Notes: generated from the letters alone by a model not told the origin. A DNA stretch of 64,000 bases from Cohaesibacter sp. ES.047 (GCF_900215505.1 NZ_LT907844.1:2930001-2994000), one strand, 5' to 3'; positions 1 to 13,202 are shown, counted from the stretch's first letter. Numbers and translations: made by a program.

Positions 1-2652
<2,652 letters not shown>

Positions 2653-2743
2653 TCTCATTTATCTATGACCATTCAAACGCTTTTACAAAAATCCTGAAAA
2701 GCGTCGACTAAAAGACCAGCTTCATTGTCCTTGCGTTTAACCG

Positions 2744-2861
2744 GCCTGGTGGCTATGGCGAGGAGGCCAAACCCGATCCCATCCCGAACTCGGTCGTTAA
2801 ACTCCTCTGCGCCAATGGTACTCCGTCTTAAGACGTGGGAGAGTAGGTCGCTGCCAGGCCT
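2744..2861 (+). rRNA. 5S ribosomal RNA
   Basis: The 118-nt gene shows the standard 5S blocks 'cccgatcccatcccgaactcgg' (split by eye) and 'gggagagtaggtcgctgcc', with 'gcctgg' at the start pairing with 'ccaggc' at the end. It follows 23S after about 90 nt, so the order is the usual 23S-5S. The terminal helix is extended outward by flanking arms 'tgcgtttaac' and 'gttaaacgca', likely an RNase processing stem. No tRNA-fMet follows, although many alphaproteobacterial rrn operons carry one there. Confidence 0.95.
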
Positions 2862-2882
2862 GTTAAACGCAAGAACAATATC

Positions 2883-2920
2883 AAAAAACCCCCATCGCTA
2901 TAAGCTATGGGGGTTTTTGC
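2883..2920 (+). terminator. Rho-independent terminator of the rRNA operon
   Basis: Arms 'aaaaacccccat' and 'atgggggttttt' form a 12-bp stem around an 11-nt loop and end in a T run. It lies about 20 nt after 5S and closes the operon. Confidence 0.9.
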
Positions 2921-3004
2921 GTTCAATATAAGGAAAATACAAGAAGAACTAAAAGCGCTTAGCCGGAAAGCTAATAAAGCGACGCATAAGCTGTGACCGC
3001 GCAT

Positions 3005-3031
3005 AAAAATGAGGCGGCCAGTGGCCGCCTC
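3005..3031 (-). terminator. Probable terminator for the ccrM transcript
   Basis: On the minus strand a 9-bp GC stem ('gaggcggcc' with 'ggccgcctc', 3-nt loop) is followed directly by 'attttta'. It lies about 180 nt beyond the ccrM stop codon. The interval 3032-3212 has no convincing ORF, but a second hairpin ('ccagaca'/'tgtctgg', 3183-3201) sits just after the stop. The ccrM mRNA therefore probably has a long 3' untranslated region or a 3'-derived RNA. Confidence 0.6.
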
Positions 3032-3212
3032 GAGTTAGGTGAAAGTCAGTTGTCGCGTCTACGGCTCCTGCAACCTACGTCCGGTACGCAAAACCCTTGC
3101 CAGACGTGTGATGGACAGGAACCGATTTTCACCTATGGTTGGAACTCAGAACATTTCCTCGGTTTTTCAGTCTCTTGTTGTGCCAGACATACGTTGTCTG
3201 GAAAGCGAAAGA

Positions 3213-4961
<1,749 letters not shown>

Positions 4962-5507
4962 ATGGATAAATCAGGTAATCTGAACAAGAAGTCAGGCAAC
5001 AAGACCGGAATGCGCAACACGAGGGCTGCACCCAAGAAAGGGGCACAGGTGCTCGGCGACATCATCGGATCCTGTCTGACGCCGCTTTGCCGCAAGCAGG
5101 GTTTTGCGTCCTCGGATATCTTACGGCACTGGAAACAAATCGTCGGTCCGCAGTTCGCCGATTGCACCGAACCGGAGCGCATTCGTTGGCCTCGGCGGAC
5201 GGAGGGGGAGGGCTTTCGGCCCGGCACGCTGGTCCTTCATTGCGAAGGCGCGCAGTCTGTCTTTCTTCAGCACGAGCAGGCGACAATCATTCAGCGGGTG
5301 AATGCCTATTTCGGCTATCCTGCGGTGGACCGTATCCAGATTTTGCAACGTCCCATGCGGGCCAAACCGGACCGGCACCCGGATCCCTTGCGACCTTTGA
5401 CAAGAAGTGAGACCGTTGCACTCGATATGCAGCTTGAAGGGGTCAAAGACGACAAAATGGCCGAAGCGTTGCGGCGTCTGGGACATGCCGTCTTGGTCAA
5501 GAGCTGA
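4962..5507 (+). CDS. DUF721 / DciA-like protein
   Basis: The 181-residue protein starts with a basic, Lys/Asn-rich tail (1-35) followed by a DUF721 core with 'LRHWKQIVGPQFADCTEPERI' (here split: 'LRHWKQIVG', 'PQFADCTEP') and a strand-rich segment 'GTLVLHCEGAQSVFLQHE'. DUF721 proteins are related to DciA, which helps load the replicative helicase. Membership is clear from the pattern; the replication role in this organism is inferred. In Rhizobiales this gene usually lies directly upstream of a DsbA-like gene and smc. Here both follow in order, but SH3, ohrR and ohr genes intervene. The ATG follows 'acagga'. The C-terminal region about 140-181 is less conserved. Confidence 0.85.
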   Translation: MDKSGNLNKKSGNKTGMRNTRAAPKKGAQVLGDIIGSCLTPLCRKQGFASSDILRHWKQIVGPQFADCTEPERIRWPRRTEGEGFRPGTLVLHCEGAQSVFLQHEQATIIQRVNAYFGYPAVDRIQILQRPMRAKPDRHPDPLRPLTRSETVALDMQLEGVKDDKMAEALRRLGHAVLVKS

Positions 5508-5599
5508 GATTTTTAAAGCCAAATCCAAGCACAGTAACGCCCGCTCCTAGGCACAAGTCCGGCAATGATATCCGGCAATGGGTGGTGCTGAGTGACCGG

Positions 5600-5962
5600 T
5601 TAGGGGCAATGGCTATCGCGTACGTAACGCGCCTTCACCCATCCGCGCATTGTATCGTAGCCGCTGTAATGGGTAACAGGACACCAGCGCTGTGCCCAAG
5701 GCCGTGAGAGGGGCACGCAAGGCCTTTCAAGGCGAATGATGCCATGCTGGCCGGGCTTCAGATAGTCGACAATCCGGGATTTTGCAGATGGTCTTGCGCG
5801 CATATTGAGCGCGTCCCAATTGGCAACATTGACCACGTAAAGACATCCCGGTCCCGATGTGGCCTGTGCCTCCAACGTGCCCTGCCAGCCGGTCCACGCG
5901 ATGGCAAATAAATACATCAAGAGGCGCTGCCGTGCGGACTTTGGACTTTTCTTGAAAGACAT
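5600..5962 (-). CDS. Small secreted SH3-domain protein
   Basis: The 120-residue product has an N-terminal signal peptide (basic stretch, hydrophobic 'LLMYLFAIAWTGWQG', cleavage likely after 'EAQA' near residue 34). One bacterial SH3-type domain follows: 'LNMRARPSAKSRIVDYLKPG' at about 52-71 is the typical 'LNVRSGPS' start, and 'GWVKARYV' is the typical end. Four cysteines in the mature part could form disulfides in the periplasm. The ATG at 5962 is chosen for its strong 'gggggagag' ribosome binding site; an upstream start would precede the signal peptide with an odd tail. Such domains usually bind peptides or cell wall. No partner is visible and the specific role is unknown. Confidence 0.75.
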   Translation of the reverse strand: MSFKKSPKSARQRLLMYLFAIAWTGWQGTLEAQATSGPGCLYVVNVANWDALNMRARPSAKSRIVDYLKPGQHGIIRLERPCVPLSRPWAQRWCPVTHYSGYDTMRGWVKARYVRDSHCP

Positions 5963-6120
5963 AATTGGCTCTCCCCCTTCGATTGATCCGGAAAATGCTT
6001 GATACATGAAACAGCCCGGTTGCGTCTCATGATACCACACCTTTCATCTCCAAGCTCCGGATTTGAAGATGGCTCGCGGATTGGCAGGCTCGGGCTTGTC
6101 TTTCGACCAAGCGCCCATTA

Positions 6121-6138
6121 AATTGTGCGATAACTAAA
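6121..6138 (+). promoter_or_regulatory. Candidate OhrR operator at the ohrR promoter
   Basis: The 11-base motif 'tgcgataacta' (6126-6136) is repeated exactly, in reverse orientation, just upstream of ohr (6691-6701). It ends 15 bases before the ohrR start, a position suited to autorepression. Confidence 0.55.
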
Positions 6139-6151
6139 ACAGGATTTGCCA

Positions 6152-6619
6152 ATGTCATCCCGGAATAAAAACAGCGCTGAAATGAAGCACCCCTTGCCTC
6201 TGGATGAACAGCTCTGCTTCACACTCTATTCTGCGTCGCTCGCCATGACTCAGCTCTACAAGCCACTGCTGGATCCGATTGGCCTGACCTATCCGCAGTA
6301 TCTTGTGATGCTCATCCTGTGGGAGAAGGATGGCCTGACACTCAAGCAGATCGGCGCCAGACTGGGCCAGAAATCGGGGGCGTTGACGCCTGTGCTCAAG
6401 CGTCTGCAAGAGGATGACCTGATAACGCGTGAAAAGAGCAAGAGTGATGAACGCGCGCTCGATATCCATCTCACGGCAAAAGGGCATGCGCTGAGTGAAA
6501 AGGCCGCTGGAATTGGACCGTGCGTGCTGGACGCCAGCGCGATGGCGGTTGACGATCTCATCCATTTGCGTGAGACACTGGCCCGCCTGCGCGGCAATCT
6601 ACTGGATGCTCACATTTAG
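6152..6619 (+). CDS. ohrR: Organic hydroperoxide sensor OhrR (MarR family)
   Basis: OhrR is a dimeric winged-helix repressor released from DNA when an organic hydroperoxide oxidises its reactive cysteine. The 155-residue product has that cysteine at position 22 in 'QLCFTLYSAS', the hallmark of OhrR, and a second at 124 ('GPCVLD'), as expected for the two-cysteine type. The winged helix spans about 48-112 ('LTLKQIGARLGQKSGALTPV', 'DERALDIHLT'). The ATG at 6152 has 'agga' seven bases upstream; the TTG at 6146 is less likely. It lies in tandem with ohr, its known target family, and each gene has its own promoter region with a shared inverted motif. Confidence 0.93.
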   Translation: MSSRNKNSAEMKHPLPLDEQLCFTLYSASLAMTQLYKPLLDPIGLTYPQYLVMLILWEKDGLTLKQIGARLGQKSGALTPVLKRLQEDDLITREKSKSDERALDIHLTAKGHALSEKAAGIGPCVLDASAMAVDDLIHLRETLARLRGNLLDAHI

Positions 6620-6651
6620 GTGATGCCATGAAAAGCAATTGCAAGGACCGG

Positions 6652-6706
6652 TTGACAGATCGGAGCAGCGTCACTATCTCTTTAATATAATAGTTATCGC
6701 AATAAC
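6652..6706 (+). promoter_or_regulatory. ohr promoter with candidate OhrR operator
   Basis: A perfect -35 'ttgaca' (6652-6657) is followed after 17 bases by 'tatctc'. A consensus 'tataat' also lies at 6686-6691. Overlapping or just downstream is the near-palindrome GTTAT-cgca-ATAAC (6693-6706), whose complement shares 11 bases with the ohrR promoter motif. Binding there would block RNA polymerase. Confidence 0.6.
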
Positions 6707-6765
6707 AAAATATCTGGTGACGTTTTCCGGTGATTGTTAAGCCACCCAACTGAAGGAGTTATCTC

Positions 6766-7194
6766 ATGGAGATCATGTACAAGACCAGCGCAACAGCGAC
6801 CGGTGGCCGTGAAGGCACCGCAAAATCCGTTGATGGCAAGCTCGAAGCTGTTCTGAGCACTCCCAAGGAACTGGGCGGCGACAACGGCCCGGGCACCAAT
6901 CCCGAGCAGTTGTTTGCAGCAGGCTATGCCGCATGCTTCCTCAGTGCCCTGAAACTGGTCGCAAGCCAGGCGAAGGTGAAACTGGATGACAGCGCGAGCG
7001 TAACGGCCAGCGTTGGCATTGGCCCCAATCCAGCAGACGGCGGTGCCGGGTTCGCAATCGATGTAGATCTCGAAGTCCAAGCCCCGGGTGTTGATGAGGC
7101 AGAGCTCAAAGGCCTCGTTGAGAAAGCCCATGAGGTCTGTCCCTATTCCAACGCAACACGCGGCAACGTCCGTGTTGGGCTCAGCGTTAGTTAA
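6766..7194 (+). CDS. ohr: Organic hydroperoxide resistance protein Ohr
   Basis: Ohr is a cytosolic thiol peroxidase of the Ohr/OsmC family that reduces lipid and alkyl hydroperoxides, usually recycled by lipoylated proteins. The 142-residue length is typical. The two active cysteines are C57 ('YAACFLSAL') and C125 ('HEVCPYSNATRGN'), and the N-terminal 'GREGTAKSVDGKLEAVLSTP' and 'GTNPEQLFAAGYAACF' patterns are characteristic. A strong 'aaggag' lies 8 bases before the ATG. It is the expected target of the adjacent ohrR. Confidence 0.96.
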   Translation: MEIMYKTSATATGGREGTAKSVDGKLEAVLSTPKELGGDNGPGTNPEQLFAAGYAACFLSALKLVASQAKVKLDDSASVTASVGIGPNPADGGAGFAIDVDLEVQAPGVDEAELKGLVEKAHEVCPYSNATRGNVRVGLSVS

Positions 7195-7218
7195 GAAAAA
7201 CAGTCCCCTAACAAACTC

Positions 7219-7256
7219 GAAGGGTGATTTCTATCTCGGAGATCGCCCTTTTCCTT
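7219..7256 (+). terminator. Probable ohr terminator
   Basis: Arms 'aagggtgat' and 'atcgccctt' pair (one G-U) around a 13-nt loop and are followed by 'ttcctt', 25 nt after the ohr stop. Confidence 0.6.
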
Positions 7257-7452
7257 ATCGCAAGTCCAATCATAGGTTCGAAAAATCAAACATTACAAAT
7301 CCGCAAGGTGAATATCTCAGTCAGGATCTTGCCCTTTATTCGCCAAAATGTGATTGAAGTGTCAGCAAACAAAGAGGACGAAGAGGGCCAATCTCGCTAT
7401 GATGCGCCCAAGTTCACCGAGCGTAAAAGACAACGATGACAAGGAACAGAAC

Positions 7453-8106
7453 ATGGCCATCACGCGTAGAGATCTTTTGGCGACCGGCAGCCGACTAACG
7501 CTAGGGCTCGCAGCCTTCGCCAGCCTGCCTGCGCTGTCAACCGCACCAGCCCTTGCTGAGAGCTTTGATCAGGACAAGCTCCTTGAAAAGGGCAATCTGG
7601 AAGACGTCGTTCTCGGTCAGGACGATGCACCGATCACCGTTATCGAGTATTTCTCTTTGACGTGCGGTCATTGCGCCAATTTTCATGCGACCACCTTCAA
7701 GCATGTCGATGAGAAATATATCAAGACAGGCAAGATCCGCTTCATCCTGCGCGAGTTCCCGTTGGATCCACTTGCTGCAGCCGGGGCCATGCTCGCCCGT
7801 TGCGCACCCAGTGGCAATCCCGAGCCGATGATCAGCTTGTTGCTGGATACCCAGCGCACCTGGGCCTTTTCGGACGATCCTGTAAAGCAGCTGGAAATCA
7901 TGTCGAAACAGGCAGGTTTTACACAGGAGAGCTTCAAGGCATGTCTCACCAACCAAAAACTGCTGGACGATATCACGGCAGTGCGGGAACGTGGACATGA
8001 GGAATTCAAGGTTGATTCCACGCCGACTTTCTTTGTGAACGGCGAAAAACATGTCGGAGCCATGTCGGTTGAGGAGTTCGACAAAATTTTGGAACCACTG
8101 CTCTAA
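7453..8106 (+). CDS. DsbA-family thiol-disulfide oxidoreductase
   Basis: This is a periplasmic thioredoxin-fold protein that makes or rearranges disulfides. The 217-residue product has a Tat-like signal ('TRRDLLATGS', then a hydrophobic stretch to 'PALA' near residue 35), the active site CGHC at 71-74, and the cis-Pro loop 'STPTFFVNG' near the C-terminus; a DsbA helical insert lies between. The start at 7453 follows 'aagga'. A longer reading from 7354 would bury the signal. In Rhizobiales this gene commonly sits between DUF721 and smc, as it does here. A DsbA/Com1-type oxidant is most likely; a DsbC/G-like role is possible. Confidence 0.88.
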   Translation: MAITRRDLLATGSRLTLGLAAFASLPALSTAPALAESFDQDKLLEKGNLEDVVLGQDDAPITVIEYFSLTCGHCANFHATTFKHVDEKYIKTGKIRFILREFPLDPLAAAGAMLARCAPSGNPEPMISLLLDTQRTWAFSDDPVKQLEIMSKQAGFTQESFKACLTNQKLLDDITAVRERGHEEFKVDSTPTFFVNGEKHVGAMSVEEFDKILEPLL

Positions 8107-8241
8107 TCGAATTGGTCGGTTCCGCATCGACCAAGTTCTCAAGGCGTGTCAAATGGTCCGGTCAGGGTCGTTGGCACGCCTTTTGTCGTTGGTGCCCTGC
8201 CGCCTGATTGCAGCCACGCCCTCTTCCGGGAGAGGTGTCTG

Positions 8242-11200
8242 ATGATTTTCACGAAGCTGCGGCTGCTTGGGTTCAAATCCTTTGTCGAGCCGATGGATTT
8301 CATCATTCATCCGGGTTTGACCGGTGTGGTCGGGCCCAATGGGTGCGGCAAGTCCAATCTTGTCGAGGCTCTACGCTGGGTGATGGGCGAAAACAGCTAT
8401 CGCAACATGCGTGCTTCGGGGATGGATGACGTGATCTTTGCCGGATCGACCCATCGACCGGCGCGCAATACCGCCGAAGTGACCGTCTTTCTGGACAACA
8501 CGGCCCGCACCGCGCCTGCGGGCTTTAATGATGAGGATGCGATCGAGATTTCCCGCCGCATTGAGCGGGAGAGCGGCTCGGCCTACAAGATCAATGGCAA
8601 AGACGTACGTGCTCGTGATGTGCAGTTGCTCTTTGCGGATGCGTCGACGGGCGCGCGCTCACCCTCGCTGGTCGGGCAGGGGCGCATTGGCGAGATCATA
8701 AGCCAGAAGCCGACACAGCGCCGCGGCCTGCTCGAAGAGGCCGCTGGCATATCGGGGCTGCATTCGCGCCGCCACGAAGCAGAACTGCGTCTGAAGGCGG
8801 CAGAAGGCAATCTTGAGCGTCTTGAAGACATTATGGCGCAGATCGCGACCCAGCTTGAGGGTCTGAAGCGACAGGCCCGCCAGGCCAACCGCTATCGCAA
8901 TCTTTCATCTGATATCCGTTCCACAGAGGCCACGCTCTATCATTTGCGCTGGCGCGATGTGATGAGCGATGAGGAAAAGGCGAAAGAGGAACTGCGCCGC
9001 GCCGATCTCGCTGTAGCAGAAGCAACAACGCAGCAATCAGCCGCCGCGCGTGAAGAAGCCGTCGCAAAACATCAATTGCCGGACTTGCGTAACAAACAGG
9101 CGGAAAAGGCCGCAGCCCTCCAGCGGCTGACGCTGGCCGCACGCGAACTGGACGGAGAAGAACAGCGCGTCAAGGAAAAGATGGTCGATCTCACGCGCCG
9201 CGTGGAGCAATTGAAGGAAGACCGCGCGCGCGAACAGCAGTTGGTCACCGAGAATGCCGACCTGTTGGCCGCTCTTGATGAGGAAAAGGCACAGCTGGTC
9301 ACCGAGGAAGAAGCCACGGGCACAACCAGACTTGAGGCCGAGAAAGCGCTTGCCGATGCTGAAGCGGAGCTGCAAAAGGCCGAAAGCCATGCAAGCGACC
9401 TGACCGCTCGTCTGGCCGAGGCGGAAGGTACGGCCCGCCAGATGGCTCAGGCGACCGAAGCGGCCCGGGGGCGGGTTGCCCGTCTTGCAAGCCAGACGGC
9501 CCAAAGCCGCCGGGATCTGGACAAGGTGAGTGATGAGCTCGATCGTGACAGCGATCTCGATGTACGCCGTGCCGAGGTTGAGACAGCATCTGAAGAGCTT
9601 GAGGTTCTTGAAGCCGCGGCCGAAACCGCATCCATTGCCGTGGCCGAGATGCGCGAGGCCGAAACCGAGGCTCGCCGCGCCCGCGCCGATGCCGAGAGCG
9701 CTTTCAACCGCCTTGACACCGAAGCCCGCACCCTGGCCAGAATTGTCCAGTCCGGTGAAGACACCCGTTTTCCAACCTTGATGTCTCGCTTGAAGGTCGA
9801 GGCCGGTTATGAAACCGCATTGGCAGCCGCGCTCGGGGACGACCTTGATGCGGCTCTTGATGCCAATGCTGCCCGTCACTGGGACGAGCTACCGCCATTT
9901 GATGATGATCCCGATCTGCCGAATGATTTGCCTAGGCTCGCTGAGATGGTTGCCGGGCCGGATCGCGTCACGCGCCGCCTCAATCAAATTGGCATCGTTG
10001 CCGCCAGCGATGGCGCCGGCATGCAACCGCTCCTCAAGCCCGGTCAGCGTCTGGTTAGCCTTGCAGGAGATCTGTGGCGGTGGGATGGCCTTGTCATGAA
10101 AGCCGGTGCACCAACCTCGGCCGCTCAGCGCCTAGAGCAAAGAAACCGGCTGGAGGAACTGGAAGGGCGGCTTGAAGAAGCACAAGACCAATTGGAGATG
10201 GCGCGAAGGGCCTTTCAGGAAAAGCAGGATGCGGCTGCTGACAGCGCCAAGGCGGAACAGACCGCCCGCAACCGCTGGCGTGATGCCCAGAAACGCCTTT
10301 CACTCCTGAGAGATGCACTGTCCCGTGCAGAACGGGATGCCAATCAGTTGCTGGCCAGAAAAGCGACGCTCGAAGCGACGCTTGAGCGCCTTGTTGAGGA
10401 TGAGGAAGAAGCCCGCGCGGTGCTGTATGAGGCGGAACAACAGCTGCAGGATTTACCGGACTTTGCGCATCTGCAACGCGAGCGAGATGAGGCGCGCCTC
10501 GTCCAGTCGGAAACCCGCAGTCTGGTTGCAGAAGCCCGCGCCAATGTTCAGGGACTGACCCGCGAGACCGACATGCGGCAGCGGCGCCTTGAGGCCATTG
10601 AACGGGAGCGGTCAAGCTGGGTGGCCCGCGCGCAAAATGCGGACGCCCAGATTGCCACGCTCGATGCACGCCTTCAGGAGACAGAAAAGGAAATCTCTGC
10701 TCTTGAGGATGCGCCAGACGATTTTGCGGCGCGGCGGCGGTCGCTTCTCTCCGGGATTGCCAAGGCAGAGGAAATCCAGAAAGAAGCCAGCGATGCTCTC
10801 GCCGAAGCCGAACGCGCGGCGATGGAAGCTGATGTTGCATCCAAGGTCGCCATGGAAGGGCTGAGCACGACAAGGGAAGCGCGTAGCCGCGCCGATGAAC
10901 GCGTGAAGGGCATCGAAAGCCGCAAACAGGAACTGACGCGACAGATCGCCGAAGCGCTTGATTGCGCCCCTGCCGCGACGTTCGGGCTGGCTGGCCTCAA
11001 GCAAGGCGCTCCCTTGCCCGCGATGGCGGCAATCGAGAGCAAGCTTGAGCGCCTGCGCAACGAACGCGAGCGGCTCGGAGGCGTGAACTTGCGCGCCGAT
11101 GAAGAGGCAACCGAAATCTCCGATCAACTGAGCACCATGGAAACCGAGCGCGATGATCTCATTGAGGCGATCAAGAAGCTCAGAAATGGGATTTTCAACC

Positions 11201-11757
11201 TCAACAAGGAAGCCCGTGCGCGCCTTCTTGCCTCGTTCGAAGTGGTCAACGAACACTTCAAGTCGCTGTTCTCCAAATTGTTTGGTGGCGGTCAGGCCGA
11301 ATTGCAGCTCACCGAAGCGGATGACCCTTTGCAAGCCGGTCTCGATATTGTCGCACGACCGCCGGGCAAGAAGCCGCAAACCATGACACTGTTGTCTGGT
11401 GGCGAGCAGGCGCTGACGGCTATGTCGCTGATTTTTGCGGTTTTTTTGACAAATCCTGCGCCGATTTGCGTGCTTGATGAGGTCGACGCACCGCTCGACG
11501 ATGCGAATGTGGAGCGTTTTTGCACCTTGCTGCTGGAAATGCGCCAGTTGACCGAAACCCGCTTTGTCACCATCACGCACAACCCGATCACCATGTCCCG
11601 CATGGATCGCCTGTTTGGTGTCACCATGGCAGAGCGCGGGATTTCGCAGTTGGTGTCTGTCAATCTGGAGGCGGCCGAGGAGTTGATCAGCGATGATGAC
11701 GAGAAAGCAGCTCTCGCCACCGTGCCCCCCGGCCACCCTTCTGTCGACCGGGCCTGA
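8242..11757 (+). CDS. smc: Chromosome segregation ATPase SMC
   Basis: SMC is the core of the bacterial condensin complex with ScpA and ScpB. The 1171-residue protein has an N-terminal ATPase half with Walker A 'GPNGCGKSN' (about 31-39) and 'GQGRIGEIISQKP', two very long coiled coils, a hinge near 500-640, and a C-terminal half with signature 'LLSGGEQALTAMSL' and Walker B 'CVLDEVDAPLDD' followed by the 'THNPITM' H-loop. The length is typical. The ATG at 8242 follows 'agaggtg' and gives the canonical start 'MIFTKLRLLGFKSF'; translation from 8146 would add an unrelated tail. It lies 135 nt downstream of the DsbA-like gene in the same orientation. Confidence 0.97.
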   Translation: MIFTKLRLLGFKSFVEPMDFIIHPGLTGVVGPNGCGKSNLVEALRWVMGENSYRNMRASGMDDVIFAGSTHRPARNTAEVTVFLDNTARTAPAGFNDEDAIEISRRIERESGSAYKINGKDVRARDVQLLFADASTGARSPSLVGQGRIGEIISQKPTQRRGLLEEAAGISGLHSRRHEAELRLKAAEGNLERLEDIMAQIATQLEGLKRQARQANRYRNLSSDIRSTEATLYHLRWRDVMSDEEKAKEELRRADLAVAEATTQQSAAAREEAVAKHQLPDLRNKQAEKAAALQRLTLAARELDGEEQRVKEKMVDLTRRVEQLKEDRAREQQLVTENADLLAALDEEKAQLVTEEEATGTTRLEAEKALADAEAELQKAESHASDLTARLAEAEGTARQMAQATEAARGRVARLASQTAQSRRDLDKVSDELDRDSDLDVRRAEVETASEELEVLEAAAETASIAVAEMREAETEARRARADAESAFNRLDTEARTLARIVQSGEDTRFPTLMSRLKVEAGYETALAAALGDDLDAALDANAARHWDELPPFDDDPDLPNDLPRLAEMVAGPDRVTRRLNQIGIVAASDGAGMQPLLKPGQRLVSLAGDLWRWDGLVMKAGAPTSAAQRLEQRNRLEELEGRLEEAQDQLEMARRAFQEKQDAAADSAKAEQTARNRWRDAQKRLSLLRDALSRAERDANQLLARKATLEATLERLVEDEEEARAVLYEAEQQLQDLPDFAHLQRERDEARLVQSETRSLVAEARANVQGLTRETDMRQRRLEAIERERSSWVARAQNADAQIATLDARLQETEKEISALEDAPDDFAARRRSLLSGIAKAEEIQKEASDALAEAERAAMEADVASKVAMEGLSTTREARSRADERVKGIESRKQELTRQIAEALDCAPAATFGLAGLKQGAPLPAMAAIESKLERLRNERERLGGVNLRADEEATEISDQLSTMETERDDLIEAIKKLRNGIFNLNKEARARLLASFEVVNEHFKSLFSKLFGGGQAELQLTEADDPLQAGLDIVARPPGKKPQTMTLLSGGEQALTAMSLIFAVFLTNPAPICVLDEVDAPLDDANVERFCTLLLEMRQLTETRFVTITHNPITMSRMDRLFGVTMAERGISQLVSVNLEAAEELISDDDEKAALATVPPGHPSVDRA

Positions 11758-11876
11758 GTGCCGCTATCGGCCACCTCAACATCTCTATTCTATCGTCTGG
11801 AGACTGCGCTCAGAAGTTGTCATGGTCTGAATTCTTGCCTAATCTATGGAAAACATCCAAACCCAAAGGTGCTTTC

Positions 11877-12572
11877 ATGTCTCGGCCAGAGTCTCGCGAT
11901 CTCAAATTGACGCTCTATATAGCCAACAAGAACTATTCTTCCTGGTCCTTTCGGCCGTGGATTGCGATGACGCAGAAGGGCATCCCTTTCACCGAGCATT
12001 TGCTGCAATTCGACGAGGCGACGGGGCACGCCCATTTCATCGAATTCTCTCCCACCAAGAAAGTGCCGGCCTTGCGAGTCGAGCAGGAAGGAGCTGAGAC
12101 GGTCACCATCTGCGAATCCCTCGCGATTTTGGAAGTGGTGGCGGATCTGTTCCCCGAAGCATCGCTGTGGCCCGAAGACGTCATGGACCGGGCCAAGGCC
12201 AGAGCCTTTGCCGCTGAAATGCACGGCGGGTTCTTTGGTCTTCGTGGGTCGTGTCCGATGAACATGCGCAGAGAGATCAAGGCCCTTGACCTTGATCCCT
12301 ACAGTGCAGGCGCTGTTGTCAAGAATGTGGAGCGAATCGAACAGATCTGGTCCGAATGTCTTGATCAATCGGGCGGTCCGTTTCTGTTTGGCGATTTCGG
12401 CGCCATCGATGCCATGTACGCGCCTGTCATCAATCGGTTCGAGAAATATGCATTGAGCGATAGCGACGTGTTCGGTCGCTATCGCAAGGCGATGAAAGCC
12501 CTGCCTGCCTGGCAGCAATGGGAGGAAGCCGCGCTCAAGGAGCCATGGATCGTGCAGGAAGATGAGGCCTGA
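11877..12572 (+). CDS. Glutathione S-transferase family protein
   Basis: The 231-residue cytosolic protein has an N-terminal thioredoxin-like domain (about 9-90: 'LTLYIANKNYSSWSFRPWIA', 'VPALRVEQEG', 'ICESLAILEVVADLFPE') and an all-helical C-terminal domain. The 'NYSSWS' segment replaces the usual catalytic Tyr/Ser region, and 'ESLAI' is the glutathione gamma-glutamyl binding motif. This pattern resembles the maleylacetoacetate isomerase-like subgroup, but the substrate cannot be told. The ATG at 11877 follows 'aaaggt'. It lies 119 nt after smc, perhaps cotranscribed. No terminator is seen between it and the convergent NUDIX gene. Confidence 0.87.
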   Translation: MSRPESRDLKLTLYIANKNYSSWSFRPWIAMTQKGIPFTEHLLQFDEATGHAHFIEFSPTKKVPALRVEQEGAETVTICESLAILEVVADLFPEASLWPEDVMDRAKARAFAAEMHGGFFGLRGSCPMNMRREIKALDLDPYSAGAVVKNVERIEQIWSECLDQSGGPFLFGDFGAIDAMYAPVINRFEKYALSDSDVFGRYRKAMKALPAWQQWEEAALKEPWIVQEDEA

Positions 12573-12644
12573 TCCTTGGTCGACGGCCGCGCTTTAGTGC
12601 TGAGCGTGGGTGAATCAGGCTTCAGTGTGGCTGCGCTTGGCTTC

Positions 12645-13112
12645 TCACGCGGGCAGGTAGATGCGTTTCCCGCCATTTACCAAGCGGTTTATGACGTCGA
12701 TGGTGCCGTCAGTCAGGGGATAGGTTTTGACCTGATCAAGCGGCACCCACAATGCTTGTCGCGCATCATCGCCCGCTGACAGGATCGGCAGGGGAAGATC
12801 CAGAGCCGATGGGTGACCGACAAAGACCGCGATGACGAAATGACGGCTACAGCGTGCTTCTTCATCGTGGAGAATGACTTCAACCAGTTCTCCAACACCC
12901 TTGGGCGTGAAATCGAGACCTGTTTCTTCAAGAATCTCGCGCTGGATTGCCTCTTCAAGACTCTCGCCGGTCTCCACCGTGCCACCTGGCAGGCTCCATT
13001 CGCCCGCAAGGGGTGGATTGCCCCGTTCAATCAGAAGCACGTGATCTCCGGATCGTATAAGAGCACTTACGCCGAGAAACGGATGGTCGGGGTAGGAGCG
13101 TGACGTCGCCAT
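12645..13112 (-). CDS. NUDIX hydrolase
   Basis: NUDIX enzymes cleave nucleoside diphosphates linked to another group. The 155-residue protein contains a complete NUDIX box: G at 'GGTVETGESLEEAIQREILE' followed by 'ETGLDF', matching GX5EX7REUXEEXGU. The N-terminal 'HPFLGVSALIRSGDHVLLIE' and 'PPLAGEWSLPGG' are typical of the MutT/ADP-ribose pyrophosphatase type. The ATG at 13112 is preferred over the upstream 13169. It is convergent with the glutathione transferase gene. Substrate unknown. Confidence 0.92.
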   Translation of the reverse strand: MATSRSYPDHPFLGVSALIRSGDHVLLIERGNPPLAGEWSLPGGTVETGESLEEAIQREILEETGLDFTPKGVGELVEVILHDEEARCSRHFVIAVFVGHPSALDLPLPILSAGDDARQALWVPLDQVKTYPLTDGTIDVINRLVNGGKRIYLPA

Positions 13113-13202
13113 GGAATAACCTTGTCTCAATCCAAGTCTATTTAAGGCTCTGGATGGATAAAAGACCAACGGCAGGTCACGACGAAAGCAGTCGGACCAG
13201 CA

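Noticed and set aside
2862-3004. tRNA-fMet at the end of the rRNA operon
   Set aside because: No cloverleaf or tRNA-fMet sequence is present between 5S and the terminator or just beyond it.
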